This document shows, one piece after another, positions 23,787 through 30,531 of a DNA stretch of 44,167 nt. Each line of letters starts with the position of its first letter. The first letter of the stretch is position 1. The notes below the pieces were generated by a model. That model was not told where the DNA came from. It ran no database searches and saw nothing but the letters and a program-made list of their open reading frames with translations. The stretch is from a virus. Location: positions 1 to 44,167 of IMG/VR virus record IMGVR_UViG_3300020437_000013; one strand, 5' to 3'. The position numbers and the translations under genes are program-made.

Positions 23787-25126
23787 TGAAAGATACCATA
23801 TTATACGGAGACTGTAAGGACACTCTCAAAACCATAGACTGTAAGGTACAAATGTGTGTAACAAGTCCACCTTACTATGGTCTAAGGGATTATGGAGGGG
23901 AGTCCGATCAAATAGGACAAGAGAGTACACCCGAAGAATATATTAATAACTTAGTGGAAGTATTCCGAGAAGTTAGAAATGTATTATCTGATGATGGTAT
24001 CCTATGGGTAAACATAGGGGATAGTTATTATAACTATAGACCTGGAAAAGGTCAAGGATTAGTTAAGCAATCAGTATCAAAAACTAATCAAGATTTACCT
24101 ACTAAATGTAATCGTAGAGCAAATAAATTAGAGGGATTAAAAGAGAAAGATTTAATCGGAATCCCTTGGTTATTGGCATTTGCACTACGCAATGATGGTT
24201 GGTATCTTAGACAAGATATAATATGGCATAAACCTAATCCTATGCCAGAGTCAGTTAAAGATAGGTGTACTAAATCACATGAATACATTTTTCTTTTAAG
24301 TAAAAATAAGAAGTATTATTATGACAATGAAGCAATCAAAGAACCCGCAAAAGACTGGGGAACAAGAGATCGCACAAAGGGTAAGTACCATAATAGTGGT
24401 ACTGGGTTATCTCCTCATACTGGTTTATCCAAGTCTTATGACAGGAAAAATAAACGATCTGTTTGGTTAGAACCAGACAAATCACATGGTAAGTATGGAA
24501 CTCAAGAGAATGAATCAAAGCATAGACAGGGAATCCACGCAAATAGAGGGGATAATCTAGTTGCAGTAAGAACCAAGTTACCAACACAAAAACAACTTGT
24601 TGAGTATTTGAGATCAAGAACCAAAGCAAAAACATTAGCAGAAAATACTGATATTCCATTAACAAAGATAGAACATTGGTTCAGATTTGATGAGTCTGGA
24701 TTTGCATATCCAAGTATAGAAGATTGGAATAAAGTAAAAGAACTTTTAAATGATTATTCAAAAGAATTTAATATAATAAATGAAGGATTAACTCATTATG
24801 AATTAAAAACAGATGAAGTTGTATCATCAGATAAAAAGAATAAACGATCTGTTTGGTCAGTAACTACTAAACCATATAAGGGAACTCATTTTGCAGTATT
24901 TCCACCTGACTTAATCGAACCTTGCATATTAGCAGGGAGTAGAAAGGGAGATATAATACTTGACCCATTTATGGGGTCAGGAACTACTGCAATGGTATCA
25001 AAGCAATTAGGTAGGCATTACATAGGGTGTGAGTTGCATGAGTCTTATGCTGAGTTGATCGACAAGAGAGTGCCAGTTGACAAACCTATACACAATCCGT
25101 TAACTATGGCATTAAATATGTCATAA
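23786..25126 (+). CDS. beta-class DNA methyltransferase with an inserted HTH-like segment (446 aa)
   Basis: Transfers a methyl group from S-adenosylmethionine to DNA. VTSPPYYGLRDYGG (residues 25-38) is the catalytic motif IV of the SPPY type (N4-cytosine or N6-adenine), and DPFMGSGTTAMVS near residue 392 is the SAM-binding motif I. The order IV before I defines the beta class. An insertion of about 130 residues is flanked by duplicated KNKRSVW motifs (about residues 222 and 351). It contains a helix-turn-helix-like stretch (TKAKTLAENTDIPLTKIEHW). No restriction enzyme gene is adjacent, so it is an orphan, probably protecting phage DNA. The next gene is ArdA-like, another antirestriction function. 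Confidence 0.85.
   Translation: MKDTILYGDCKDTLKTIDCKVQMCVTSPPYYGLRDYGGESDQIGQESTPEEYINNLVEVFREVRNVLSDDGILWVNIGDSYYNYRPGKGQGLVKQSVSKTNQDLPTKCNRRANKLEGLKEKDLIGIPWLLAFALRNDGWYLRQDIIWHKPNPMPESVKDRCTKSHEYIFLLSKNKKYYYDNEAIKEPAKDWGTRDRTKGKYHNSGTGLSPHTGLSKSYDRKNKRSVWLEPDKSHGKYGTQENESKHRQGIHANRGDNLVAVRTKLPTQKQLVEYLRSRTKAKTLAENTDIPLTKIEHWFRFDESGFAYPSIEDWNKVKELLNDYSKEFNIINEGLTHYELKTDEVVSSDKKNKRSVWSVTTKPYKGTHFAVFPPDLIEPCILAGSRKGDIILDPFMGSGTTAMVSKQLGRHYIGCELHESYAELIDKRVPVDKPIHNPLTMALNMS
24449..24467 (+). repeat. 19-base direct repeat, copy 1
   Basis: AATAAACGATCTGTTTGGT encodes NKRSVW within the methyltransferase. An identical copy lies at 24839-24857, 390 bases downstream and in the same frame. Confidence 0.85.
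24839..24857 (+). repeat. 19-base direct repeat, copy 2
   Basis: Identical to 24449-24467. The two copies bracket the inserted HTH-like segment, as expected if a segment was acquired or duplicated by recombination. This copy precedes the GTHFAVFPPDLIEP segment typical of the family and is probably the original. Confidence 0.85.
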
Positions 25127-25148
25127 TAGAAGTATAACATACAAGAGA
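25122..25148 (+). promoter_or_regulatory. promoter -10 region
   Basis: CATAAT (25122-25127) followed by AGAAGTATAACATACA, then AGAGAGAAATTA before the ATG at 25156. No TGTC box at the usual position. Confidence 0.5.
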
Positions 25149-25155
25149 GAAATTA

Positions 25156-25596
25156 ATGGGTAAACCAACTGGACAAATGCAAGAAGCGACTCAAGAGAAA
25201 CTAGACGGTCTTAATTTACTCTACAACTGGGATTATAATGAAATGTGTAGGTTTATTGAGAATTTTTCAGAGGAAGAGTTCAGAGATCATTATGAAACAT
25301 ATCACAGATTATGTGAAGATTATAGCAAAGAGTTGGTAGATAATTTCGGAAATCACTTTGACATGGACGCAGAAGCATTTGAACATTTTGAAGAATTGTA
25401 TCAAGGTCACTATGAGACAGGTGGAGACTTTGCAGAATCCATTTGTCAAGAACTTGGTTACATAAGAGATTTACCTGCATGGGTTTCAGTTAATTGGCAG
25501 GAGACATGGGATAATGCATTATCATACGATTACTTTGAAATTGACTGCGATATGTCTGATTACACTTATGGTCACATATTCAGAAACAGTTGGTAA
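25156..25596 (+). CDS. ArdA-like antirestriction protein (146 aa)
   Basis: ArdA proteins are acidic DNA mimics that block type I restriction enzymes. The C-terminal half shows the family pattern: EELYQGHYETGGDFAESICQ, LPAWVSVNWQETWDN, LSYDYFEID and a terminal GHIFRN. The whole protein is strongly acidic. It is shorter than the three-domain plasmid ArdA, having an N-terminal helical part in place of the first domain. Its location directly after an orphan DNA methyltransferase fits a restriction-evasion module. A second, divergent copy lies at 31807-32241. Confidence 0.75.
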   Translation: MGKPTGQMQEATQEKLDGLNLLYNWDYNEMCRFIENFSEEEFRDHYETYHRLCEDYSKELVDNFGNHFDMDAEAFEHFEELYQGHYETGGDFAESICQELGYIRDLPAWVSVNWQETWDNALSYDYFEIDCDMSDYTYGHIFRNSW

Positions 25597-25598
25597 AG

Positions 25599-25656
25599 TG
25601 TCCACTAACTACAGTATTTGCATTTAGAATATGCAATAATAGAGTATAACATACAA
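25599..25656 (+). promoter_or_regulatory. TGTC-box promoter
   Basis: TGTCCACTAA (25599) begins exactly 36 bases before AATAAT (25635-25640), which is followed by AGAGTATAACATACA. TTTGCAT and ATGCAA in between form an inverted repeat, shared with the promoter at 28223. Confidence 0.75.
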
Positions 25657-25660
25657 ATCA

Positions 25661-25846
25661 ATGACTAAACCAGAACCAAAAAATCAATTCAGAGTTGAAT
25701 GTTCAGAGGTAAACTATTTTTGTGTATTAGTTGATGCTGACACTAAAGAAGAAGCAATAGAACTTGCTAGAGCAGATATTAATTCATTTCCAGTAGATAA
25801 TGAATTTACTGGCGAGTGGGTTATTGAGAGTGTAGAGGAGGTTTAA
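25661..25846 (+). CDS. small hypothetical protein (61 aa), possible DpnD/PcfM-like fold
   Basis: FRVECSEVNYFCVLVDADTK followed by EEAIELARADI gives a strand-strand-helix layout with a D/E-T-x-EEAI motif, reminiscent of small DpnD/PcfM-type domains. The next gene has the same pattern (YAETEEEAISLY), so these are tandem paralogues. Function unknown. Confidence 0.65.
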   Translation: MTKPEPKNQFRVECSEVNYFCVLVDADTKEEAIELARADINSFPVDNEFTGEWVIESVEEV

Positions 25847-26023
25847 ATGAAAACATTTATAGTTCAAGAGAAATTCGTAGGTTACAATGATATTACTATC
25901 TACGCAGAAACCGAAGAAGAAGCAATCTCACTCTATAATAAAGGTTACTATGCAGATAGTGATGTTGATAGGGACGATATGTTCTATGACTTTCATTTTT
26001 GTGATATCAGGGAGGAAAAATGA
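25847..26023 (+). CDS. small hypothetical protein (58 aa), paralogue of the preceding gene
   Basis: MKTFIVQEKFVGYNDITIYA then ETEEEAISLYNKGYYA, ending FHFCDIREEK. Same strand-strand-EEAI helix arrangement as its neighbour. Good Shine-Dalgarno (GAGGAGG) before its ATG. Stop overlaps the next ATG. Confidence 0.65.
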   Translation: MKTFIVQEKFVGYNDITIYAETEEEAISLYNKGYYADSDVDRDDMFYDFHFCDIREEK

Positions 26024-26397
26024 CACAGACAATTAAATTTGAATACAGACTGACAGAGGAAGAACTAAAAGAGATTTTAGTAATGGCATCTTATGGTTCT
26101 AATTACTGGGCAAGTCAGATTAATTATGATTTTGACCAGACTGATTTTATCGAGGTATTAGATGAAATGTCTGGAGAGAAATATAATATCACAAAAAATC
26201 AAATTGAGCAATGCATTGTTGCGATCGCTGAGAATAAAGTTGATATTCAATTACATTCTAGTAATCGTAAGAAAGTGTTTGATTACATGACCAGAGATAT
26301 GTGGACTAATGACAGTCCAATAGATTATATTTGTGATAGCACTATGGCAGATTGGATTTTACAACTTGCTTGCATGGGAGATATTCCATACGGATAG
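26020..26397 (+). CDS. acidic hypothetical protein (125 aa)
   Basis: FEYRLTEEELKEILVMASYG leads to SNYWASQINYDF, a motif I associate with uncharacterised phage proteins. A helical middle (ITKNQIEQCIVAIAENKVD) follows and the end is DWILQLACMGDIPYG. Acidic, no membrane segment. GGGAGG precedes the ATG. Last gene of the short operon started at 25661. Confidence 0.65.
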   Translation: MTQTIKFEYRLTEEELKEILVMASYGSNYWASQINYDFDQTDFIEVLDEMSGEKYNITKNQIEQCIVAIAENKVDIQLHSSNRKKVFDYMTRDMWTNDSPIDYICDSTMADWILQLACMGDIPYG

Positions 26398-26412
26398 TGC
26401 CAATTAAAACTC

Positions 26413-26466
26413 TGTCCACTTTTTGTTTAAATTCTGGACATTTACAATTATAATAGTAGTATAGTC
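26413..26466 (+). promoter_or_regulatory. TGTC-box promoter
   Basis: TGTCCACTTTTTGTTTAAAT (from 26413) begins 36 bases before TATAAT (26449-26454), followed by AGTAGTATAG. A leader of about 100 bases follows with two possible hairpins: AGTCA/TGACT near 26463-26476, and GTAAG (26503-26507) with CTTAC (26527-26531). AAAGGAG at 26547-26553 precedes the ATG. Confidence 0.75.
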
Positions 26467-26561
26467 AGAGGGTTGACTAGGTTTTATTGTTATCATTAAA
26501 GCGTAAGTAATGCAATTCGCCACCGCCTTACCGCCCTCATTTTATTAAAGGAGTTTTTCAA

Positions 26562-27029
26562 ATGCCAAACTGGTGCAAAAATAGAGTTAGAGTATGGTCT
26601 GGTATGTCAGACACAGAAACCGAGCAATTAAATCGTATCAAAGAAATTTTTGAATCTAAAGATACAGTTTTTGGTAAAATCATACCTAGTCCAGACTGGG
26701 CAAATATTCCAAATGAAGATGGAGAACTACCAGTAGTCAGAGAACATAAACAACCTGATGGCACAGTATCATTTGTAACAACTGAGTTCCCTAAGAGTGG
26801 AAAGCAAGATTCAAGATGGTATGACTGGAATATTGCCAACTGGGACACTAAATGGGATATTACCAATTCAGTAGATATTGAAGCAGAAGAAGATATGCTA
26901 GAAATTAATTTCAATACAGCATGGAGTCCACCTGAGTCAATATGCCATAAATTAAGAGAAATGTTCCCTGATGTTAGTATATCATGGTTCTATGATGAAG
27001 AAGGCATGGAGGTAGCAGGATACCTATAA
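26562..27029 (+). CDS. Api92-like protein (155 aa)
   Basis: MPNWCKNRVRVWSG is the diagnostic opening of the Api92-like (DUF1281-related) family, a ferredoxin-like fold found in phages and plasmids. RWYDWNIANWDTKWDI matches its conserved RxxNWGTKWD segment, and FNTAWSPPESI the third conserved block. Family function is not established. It has its own promoter with a long leader and a strong ribosome-binding site (AAAGGAG), suggesting higher expression than its neighbours. Confidence 0.8.
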   Translation: MPNWCKNRVRVWSGMSDTETEQLNRIKEIFESKDTVFGKIIPSPDWANIPNEDGELPVVREHKQPDGTVSFVTTEFPKSGKQDSRWYDWNIANWDTKWDITNSVDIEAEEDMLEINFNTAWSPPESICHKLREMFPDVSISWFYDEEGMEVAGYL

Positions 27030-27043
27030 ACCAATTTAATTAC

Positions 27044-27097
27044 TGTCCATTATTTGTTTAATTTTGGACAGTTTTCTTTTATAATAGTAGTATAACA
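27044..27097 (+). promoter_or_regulatory. TGTC-box promoter
   Basis: TGTCCATTATTTGTTTAAT (from 27044) begins 36 bases before TATAAT (27080-27085), followed by AGTAGTATAACAAACA. CTGTCC and GGACAG form an inverted repeat here, but the second arm is not conserved elsewhere. Confidence 0.8.
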
Positions 27098-27109
27098 AAC
27101 AAAGGTCAA

Positions 27110-27274
27110 ATGATTAAACTAGGTTCAAATGTCAAATCAAAAATACATGATGATCTAACTGGTCATGTAGTAGTTTATCAACCACTCAACAACTATGCAG
27201 TTATTATGACTGATGTTGTAGAGTATGAAATGCAAACAGTAGAATGTTTCCTATCAGATTTGGAGTTAGCATAA
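27110..27274 (+). CDS. small hypothetical protein (54 aa)
   Basis: MIKLGSNVKSKIHDDLTGHV followed by VVYQPLNNYAVIMTD: a small beta-barrel-like pattern (KLGSxVxxKxxD..GxV) seen in short proteins with an SH3-like fold. Stop overlaps the next ATG (TAATG). First gene of a six-gene run. Confidence 0.6.
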   Translation: MIKLGSNVKSKIHDDLTGHVVVYQPLNNYAVIMTDVVEYEMQTVECFLSDLELA

Positions 27275-27459
27275 TGCCAAAAGAAATGTTATTTCTTATT
27301 GATGTTTACACAGACTGGTGTAAGAAACAAAAATTACCTAGACTTAGTGCTGATGACCTACTCTATGGTGCTGACACTAAAGGCAAACTAACTCTAATGC
27401 AAGTCAGATGGTTAGAGTCATTTATTTCAACATGGGACATTATTAATCAAAACACATGA
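27274..27459 (+). CDS. small helical protein (61 aa)
   Basis: Reads MPKEMLFLIDVYTDWCKKQK then LPRLSADDLLYG, ending WLESFISTWDIINQNT. Helical, soluble. An in-frame ATG at 27244 would overlap the previous gene by 31 bases; the TAATG-coupled ATG at 27274 is chosen. Function unknown. Confidence 0.6.
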   Translation: MPKEMLFLIDVYTDWCKKQKLPRLSADDLLYGADTKGKLTLMQVRWLESFISTWDIINQNT

Positions 27460-27641
27460 TAAAAGAATACACATCAAAAATAGACGGAACAACATTTGAG
27501 TATGAAGTTGAAGATGGTCAACTATCCTACAGAATCGAGGGTACAGACTGGCAAGATTTCATACCAGAAGATAAGAGAGCATACGAAACTTATCAGTACA
27601 ACGAATTAATGTTACTTTTAGTAGAGGGGAAAAACTCATGA
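27456..27641 (+). CDS. small hypothetical protein (61 aa)
   Basis: MIKEYTSKIDGTTFEYEVED begins a beta-hairpin; TDWQDFIPEDKRAYETYQYN and a short helix follow. Acidic. ATGA overlaps at both ends. No recognised family. Confidence 0.6.
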   Translation: MIKEYTSKIDGTTFEYEVEDGQLSYRIEGTDWQDFIPEDKRAYETYQYNELMLLLVEGKNS

Positions 27642-27907
27642 ACGCAAACGATCATCTTAAATTAGAAAAAACTGGTATGACTCAGAATGAGTTAGACAGA
27701 CTAAGAAGTCATTTAGCAGATAGAATTGCTAGTCAAATGTCATACGAAGATTTAGTTCAATTTGTATTTGATGACTATTGCGGGTATTTTGATAAACTAC
27801 CTGATAATGAATTTCTTGATGAAGCAAAAAACTACTGGGAAGATGAACTTCCAAATATCATATCAGATATCAAAGGAGAAAATCAACCAACTATGGAGTG
27901 GGATTAA
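27638..27907 (+). CDS. acidic helical protein (89 aa)
   Basis: MNANDHLKLEKTGMTQNELD, then SYEDLVQFVFDDYCGYFDKL and a Trp-containing acidic C-terminus (NYWEDELPNIISDIKGE). Composition and size fit the many DNA-mimic-like acidic proteins of this region, but no family is recognised. Coupled to both neighbours. Confidence 0.6.
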   Translation: MNANDHLKLEKTGMTQNELDRLRSHLADRIASQMSYEDLVQFVFDDYCGYFDKLPDNEFLDEAKNYWEDELPNIISDIKGENQPTMEWD

Positions 27908-28080
27908 TGAGTTACACCAAAAACGAAATTGCACTTGAAACATTGATTTCAAACATCAATAACCAATTTTATTATATTGGAGAAGAAGATGATAAAGTTG
28001 CACCTATTGATGTAAAGAAATTCACTCAGTATTGTGTTGACTTTATTGACTCTTTGGAGGTAGATCATAGTGAAGATTAA
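27907..28080 (+). CDS. small acidic protein (57 aa)
   Basis: Reads MSYTKNEIALETLISNINNQ, then FYYIGEEDDKVAPID and a C-terminal helix (FTQYCVDFIDSLEVDHSED). TAATG coupling supports the ATG at 27907 over the in-frame ATG at 27898. Function unknown. Confidence 0.6.
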   Translation: MSYTKNEIALETLISNINNQFYYIGEEDDKVAPIDVKKFTQYCVDFIDSLEVDHSED

Positions 28081-28225
28081 TAGATTAAAACTAACTGATA
28101 AACAGTTAAAGAGTTTATACTACTATGTTTCTAGTAGAGTTCCCATTAATCCAGAATTAGATCAGATACATTCTAAATTATTCAAATTATTTTGGGATAG
28201 GCAAGAAGAACAGTTATCAAACTGA
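28070..28225 (+). CDS. small basic helical protein (51 aa), GTG start
   Basis: GTG at 28070 follows GGAGG (28056-28060) at good spacing and overlaps the previous gene by 11 bases. Reads MKINRLKLTDKQLKSLYYYV, ending LFKLFWDRQEEQLSN. Basic N-terminus. Its stop lies inside the TGACC box of the next promoter. Confidence 0.55.
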   Translation: MKINRLKLTDKQLKSLYYYVSSRVPINPELDQIHSKLFKLFWDRQEEQLSN

Positions 28226-28275
28226 CCACTAACCATAGTATTTGCATTTCAAATATGCAATAATAGAGTATAACA
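28223..28275 (+). promoter_or_regulatory. TGTC-box promoter (TGACC variant)
   Basis: TGACCACTAA (28223) begins 36 bases before AATAAT (28259-28264), followed by AGAGTATAACA. It shares TTTGCATTT...AATATGC with the promoter at 25599, so the two are sister copies. Confidence 0.75.
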
Positions 28276-28287
28276 AAAAAAGGTAAC

Positions 28288-28551
28288 ATGAGAACTTATG
28301 ATTTCCAAAAATTCAACAACGACCCAAATGGTAAGTTTTTACCAGTACAAAGTTTTGAGTCAGATTATTTTGGTAGGCATTTCTTTATTGATAGTCAATT
28401 TGAGTTCATATCCGCACCTAGTTTAATATCAGGTGGATATGATGAGAGTCAGTTAGATTATGTTGGTAACTGGACTGACATGGAAGGAGTCAACCTTAAT
28501 AAACTATTGAACATTTACAGAGTTCTAGTTTTAGAGGAGACAAGTTCATGA
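28288..28551 (+). CDS. hypothetical protein (87 aa)
   Basis: MRTYDFQKFNNDPNGKFLPV, then FISAPSLISGGYDESQLDYV and a final helix (LNKLLNIYRVLVLEE). Mixed alpha/beta, soluble. ATGA overlap to the next gene. No family recognised. Confidence 0.65.
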   Translation: MRTYDFQKFNNDPNGKFLPVQSFESDYFGRHFFIDSQFEFISAPSLISGGYDESQLDYVGNWTDMEGVNLNKLLNIYRVLVLEETSS

Positions 28552-28754
28552 AATTTAATGTAACTGAAGTTGAGTTTGATTTTGATGATGATTATGCCAA
28601 CGGATTTAAACTCACATTTGATGAAGAAATTGAACTTAGAGATTTAGCACTAGGTGTTTGGGAAGCAGATAGTGAAGATGATCTAGTTGAAGAAATCACA
28701 GCAGCAAGTGGTTGGTGTGTAAAATCTATTGATTATGAGATTCAATTAAAATGA
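28548..28754 (+). CDS. small acidic protein (68 aa)
   Basis: MKFNVTEVEFDFDDDYANGF then LTFDEEIELRDLALGVWEAD, ending SGWCVKSIDYEIQLK. The strand-helix-strand pattern with a GVWEADSEDDLVEEI segment recurs in the 79-aa protein at 29533 (YGIWYGEGNNDDELHNDL), so the two are likely paralogues. Function unknown. Confidence 0.65.
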   Translation: MKFNVTEVEFDFDDDYANGFKLTFDEEIELRDLALGVWEADSEDDLVEEITAASGWCVKSIDYEIQLK

Positions 28755-28882
28755 GTACAAAACAATTAATTCAAGAGTATGTTTCAGATCATTACAATAC
28801 ATTCGGATTCTATCCCTATGATGTTGAAGTTGATGGTATCATATTCTCATACGATAATTACTGGACAATTTTAAATGACTAA
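28751..28882 (+). CDS. small hypothetical protein (43 aa)
   Basis: MSTKQLIQEYVSDHYNTFGF then YPYDVEVDGIIFSYDNYWTI: a helix followed by a beta-hairpin. ATGA overlap with the previous gene and 8-base overlap with the next. Confidence 0.55.
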   Translation: MSTKQLIQEYVSDHYNTFGFYPYDVEVDGIIFSYDNYWTILND

Positions 28883-28970
28883 AGCATGGGAAAAATCAGA
28901 ATACACAGAGTATTATGATTTAATGAAAAAAGCAAAGCAATTACAGGAGGGCAAAACTAATGGCAACTAA
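28875..28970 (+). CDS. very small helical peptide (31 aa)
   Basis: Reads MTKAWEKSEYTEYYDLMKKA, ending KQLQEGKTNGN. It bridges two coupled genes with overlaps of 8 and 11 bases. Its 3' part doubles as the ribosome-binding site (GGAGG, 28947-28951) for the next gene. Support is positional. Confidence 0.45.
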   Translation: MTKAWEKSEYTEYYDLMKKAKQLQEGKTNGN

Positions 28971-29130
28971 GTACAAAACAACCCCAAGAGAAAAACAAAT
29001 TATCAAACTTATGGAAATGGTTATTGACACACTTAAATATTGTGATGACCTATCCGACCCTGCATTTGCAATGTATGATGTCATGAAAGATGCAGTTGAA
29101 AAGGAAGTTCGCTATCCTATGGAGTTTTAA
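28960..29130 (+). CDS. small helical protein (56 aa)
   Basis: MATKYKTTPREKQIIKLMEM then VIDTLKYCDDLSDPAFAMYD, ending VEKEVRYPMEF. Preceded by GGAGG at nine bases. Entirely helical. No family recognised. Confidence 0.6.
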   Translation: MATKYKTTPREKQIIKLMEMVIDTLKYCDDLSDPAFAMYDVMKDAVEKEVRYPMEF

Positions 29131-29133
29131 CTA

Positions 29134-29400
29134 ATGGCATTATGTGATGTTTGTGGCAACTTTGATGATGAACATACTGACGGAGAACCGTCTATTAGAG
29201 CATTGCCAGATTATCAACCTAATCTCTATTATTATTGGGACGGAGATTTTGCTATCGAGGATTACGATTGGCGAGGACATTTTCCTAAAGTTGATTGTAT
29301 GTGTGAAATTTGTTTTGACATTAATAATTCTCAAGGCAATATTAAATGGGAAAATGACAAAAATCCATTAAAGTGTGACAGTATAAACTCTGTCCATTAA
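29134..29400 (+). CDS. putative zinc-binding protein (88 aa)
   Basis: CDVC at residues 4-7 and a later CMCEIC segment (near 53-58) provide two Cys pairs that could bind zinc. Between them is an aromatic acidic stretch (YYYWDGDFAIEDYDW). The final codons (NSVH) coincide with the TGTCC box of the next promoter. Function unknown. Confidence 0.6.
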   Translation: MALCDVCGNFDDEHTDGEPSIRALPDYQPNLYYYWDGDFAIEDYDWRGHFPKVDCMCEICFDINNSQGNIKWENDKNPLKCDSINSVH

Positions 29401-29441
29401 TTGTTTAAATTTCAAACATTACCGACTATAATGGTAATATA
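29391..29441 (+). promoter_or_regulatory. TGTC-box promoter
   Basis: TGTCCATTAATTGTTTAAAT (from 29391) begins 36 bases before TATAAT (29427-29432), followed by GGTAATATAG. A leader of about 90 bases precedes the ATG at 29533. It contains a possible seven-codon upstream ORF (MTTPIES, 29490-29513) behind AAAGGAAAG. Confidence 0.75.
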
Positions 29442-29532
29442 GGACGGAAGAAAGGTTACAGTCCCAACCGAGATAATTTCAAAGGAAAGATGACCACCCC
29501 AATCGAGTCCTAATTCATTTAATCGAGGTCTT

Positions 29533-29772
29533 ATGAACAAATCATTTATCGTCACTAATATTGAATACGATAAGTATTTAAAAACAGAAAAACAAATCGA
29601 GGATTTGGATTTCAAAGTTGATAATGCTTATGGCATTTGGTATGGGGAAGGCAATAATGATGATGAATTGCATAATGACCTATGGGTAAAGATAGAGAAA
29701 TATCTAGGTTGCAGATTAAATTCTCTCTCATTTGAGAATAATAAACCACACAGACTTACATCATTTTTATGA
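29533..29772 (+). CDS. acidic hypothetical protein (79 aa)
   Basis: MNKSFIVTNIEYDKYLKTEK, then VDNAYGIWYGEGNNDDELHN and LWVKIEKYLGCRLNSLSFEN. The GIWxxxxNDDELxxxL motif resembles that of the 68-aa protein at 28548. Stop overlaps the next ATG (ATGA). Confidence 0.65.
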   Translation: MNKSFIVTNIEYDKYLKTEKQIEDLDFKVDNAYGIWYGEGNNDDELHNDLWVKIEKYLGCRLNSLSFENNKPHRLTSFL

Positions 29773-30077
29773 AGATTATGACTAAAGCAAAAATCAAAAG
29801 AGAAAATCTTATGGATTATATCCAAGAAGATAGAGACTTGTTGATGGGATTACAAGATGATCTTAGCGATATGCTATATGCAACTGGTAAATTTTCTATC
29901 ACACTTGATGAGGTAGTGCAGAATTTTATGCCATATATCCCTTTATATCTAATTGAAAATGTTGATGAGATCAAAGAGACTTATTCAAATAGAATTACTG
30001 ATGATGAGCATTTATTCATTTTCGATAGAGATTTAACACCGAATGAAATTACTATCAATGTGGAGTGGTTAGACTAA
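29769..30077 (+). CDS. acidic helical protein (102 aa)
   Basis: MKIMTKAKIKRENLMDYIQE then DRDLLMGLQDDLSDMLYATG, ending LTPNEITINVEWLD. A second in-frame ATG at 29778 is an alternative start. Coupled to both neighbours. No recognised family. Confidence 0.65.
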   Translation: MKIMTKAKIKRENLMDYIQEDRDLLMGLQDDLSDMLYATGKFSITLDEVVQNFMPYIPLYLIENVDEIKETYSNRITDDEHLFIFDRDLTPNEITINVEWLD

Positions 30078-30256
30078 TGAACAGAAATTATTATATCAGA
30101 CAAATCAGAGACTTGAGTAAAAATTACGATCATGATGCTCAGGTAAAAATACTTGATGAACTTACTGATAAATTCTTTGATGTTGATGGTATCAAAGAAT
30201 TATATGACATTCTAATGGAAGAAGTTTATGGTGATGGAGGAATTAAAGGATACTAG
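30077..30256 (+). CDS. small helical protein (59 aa)
   Basis: Reads MNRNYYIRQIRDLSKNYDHD then AQVKILDELTDKFFDVDGIK, ending EEVYGDGGIKGY. TAATG coupling supports the ATG at 30077 over the in-frame GTG at 30065. Last gene before the next promoter. Confidence 0.6.
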   Translation: MNRNYYIRQIRDLSKNYDHDAQVKILDELTDKFFDVDGIKELYDILMEEVYGDGGIKGY

Positions 30257-30270
30257 GACAGTTAAAACTC

Positions 30271-30325
30271 TGTCCACTTTTTGTTTAAATTTGGCACATT
30301 TGCGATTATAATAGTAGTATAAACA
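30271..30325 (+). promoter_or_regulatory. TGTC-box promoter
   Basis: TGTCCACTTTTTGTTTAAAT (from 30271) begins 36 bases before TATAAT (30307-30312), followed by AGTAGTATAAACA. Its first 20 bases are identical to those of the promoter at 26413. Confidence 0.8.
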
Positions 30326-30339
30326 AACAGGAGTTTTAT

Positions 30340-30531
30340 TTGAAGTACATCATCTACTCAAGTCCAGTTCAATTTACAACTGACTACAAACACGCTTGCA
30401 TCATTGCTGATGACTATTTCAATAAGACTGGTCACATTGTTGCAGTAGAGCAAGTTCAGAGACTACATCAATTCCCCAGTCAAAACCCTGATGCATACAA
30501 AACACCTTATTTTACGGAGTTCGCAAAGTGA
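30340..30531 (+). CDS. small hypothetical protein (63 aa), TTG start
   Basis: TTG at 30340 is preceded by CAGGAG at six bases; there is no better start. Reads MKYIIYSSPVQFTTDYKHAC, then IIADDYFNKTGHIVAVEQVQ. A strand-helix-strand unit. Overlaps the next GTG start by four bases. Confidence 0.6.
   Translation: MKYIIYSSPVQFTTDYKHACIIADDYFNKTGHIVAVEQVQRLHQFPSQNPDAYKTPYFTEFAK

Noticed and set aside
27044-27077. CTGTCC...GGACAG inverted repeat as a general operator
   Set aside because: Only this promoter and partly 26413 keep the second arm; the conserved part is the upstream box alone.
29441-29475. Glutamine (glnA/downstream-peptide) riboswitch
   Set aside because: GGACGGAAG resembles its core, but the flanking pairing strands expected on both sides (CGTTCA-like and CGAAGGAACG-like) are missing.
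25599-30325. CRISPR array or interspersed repeat family
   Set aside because: The repeated 50-60 base units are promoters placed before genes at irregular spacing, with unrelated coding sequence between and no spacer-repeat periodicity.
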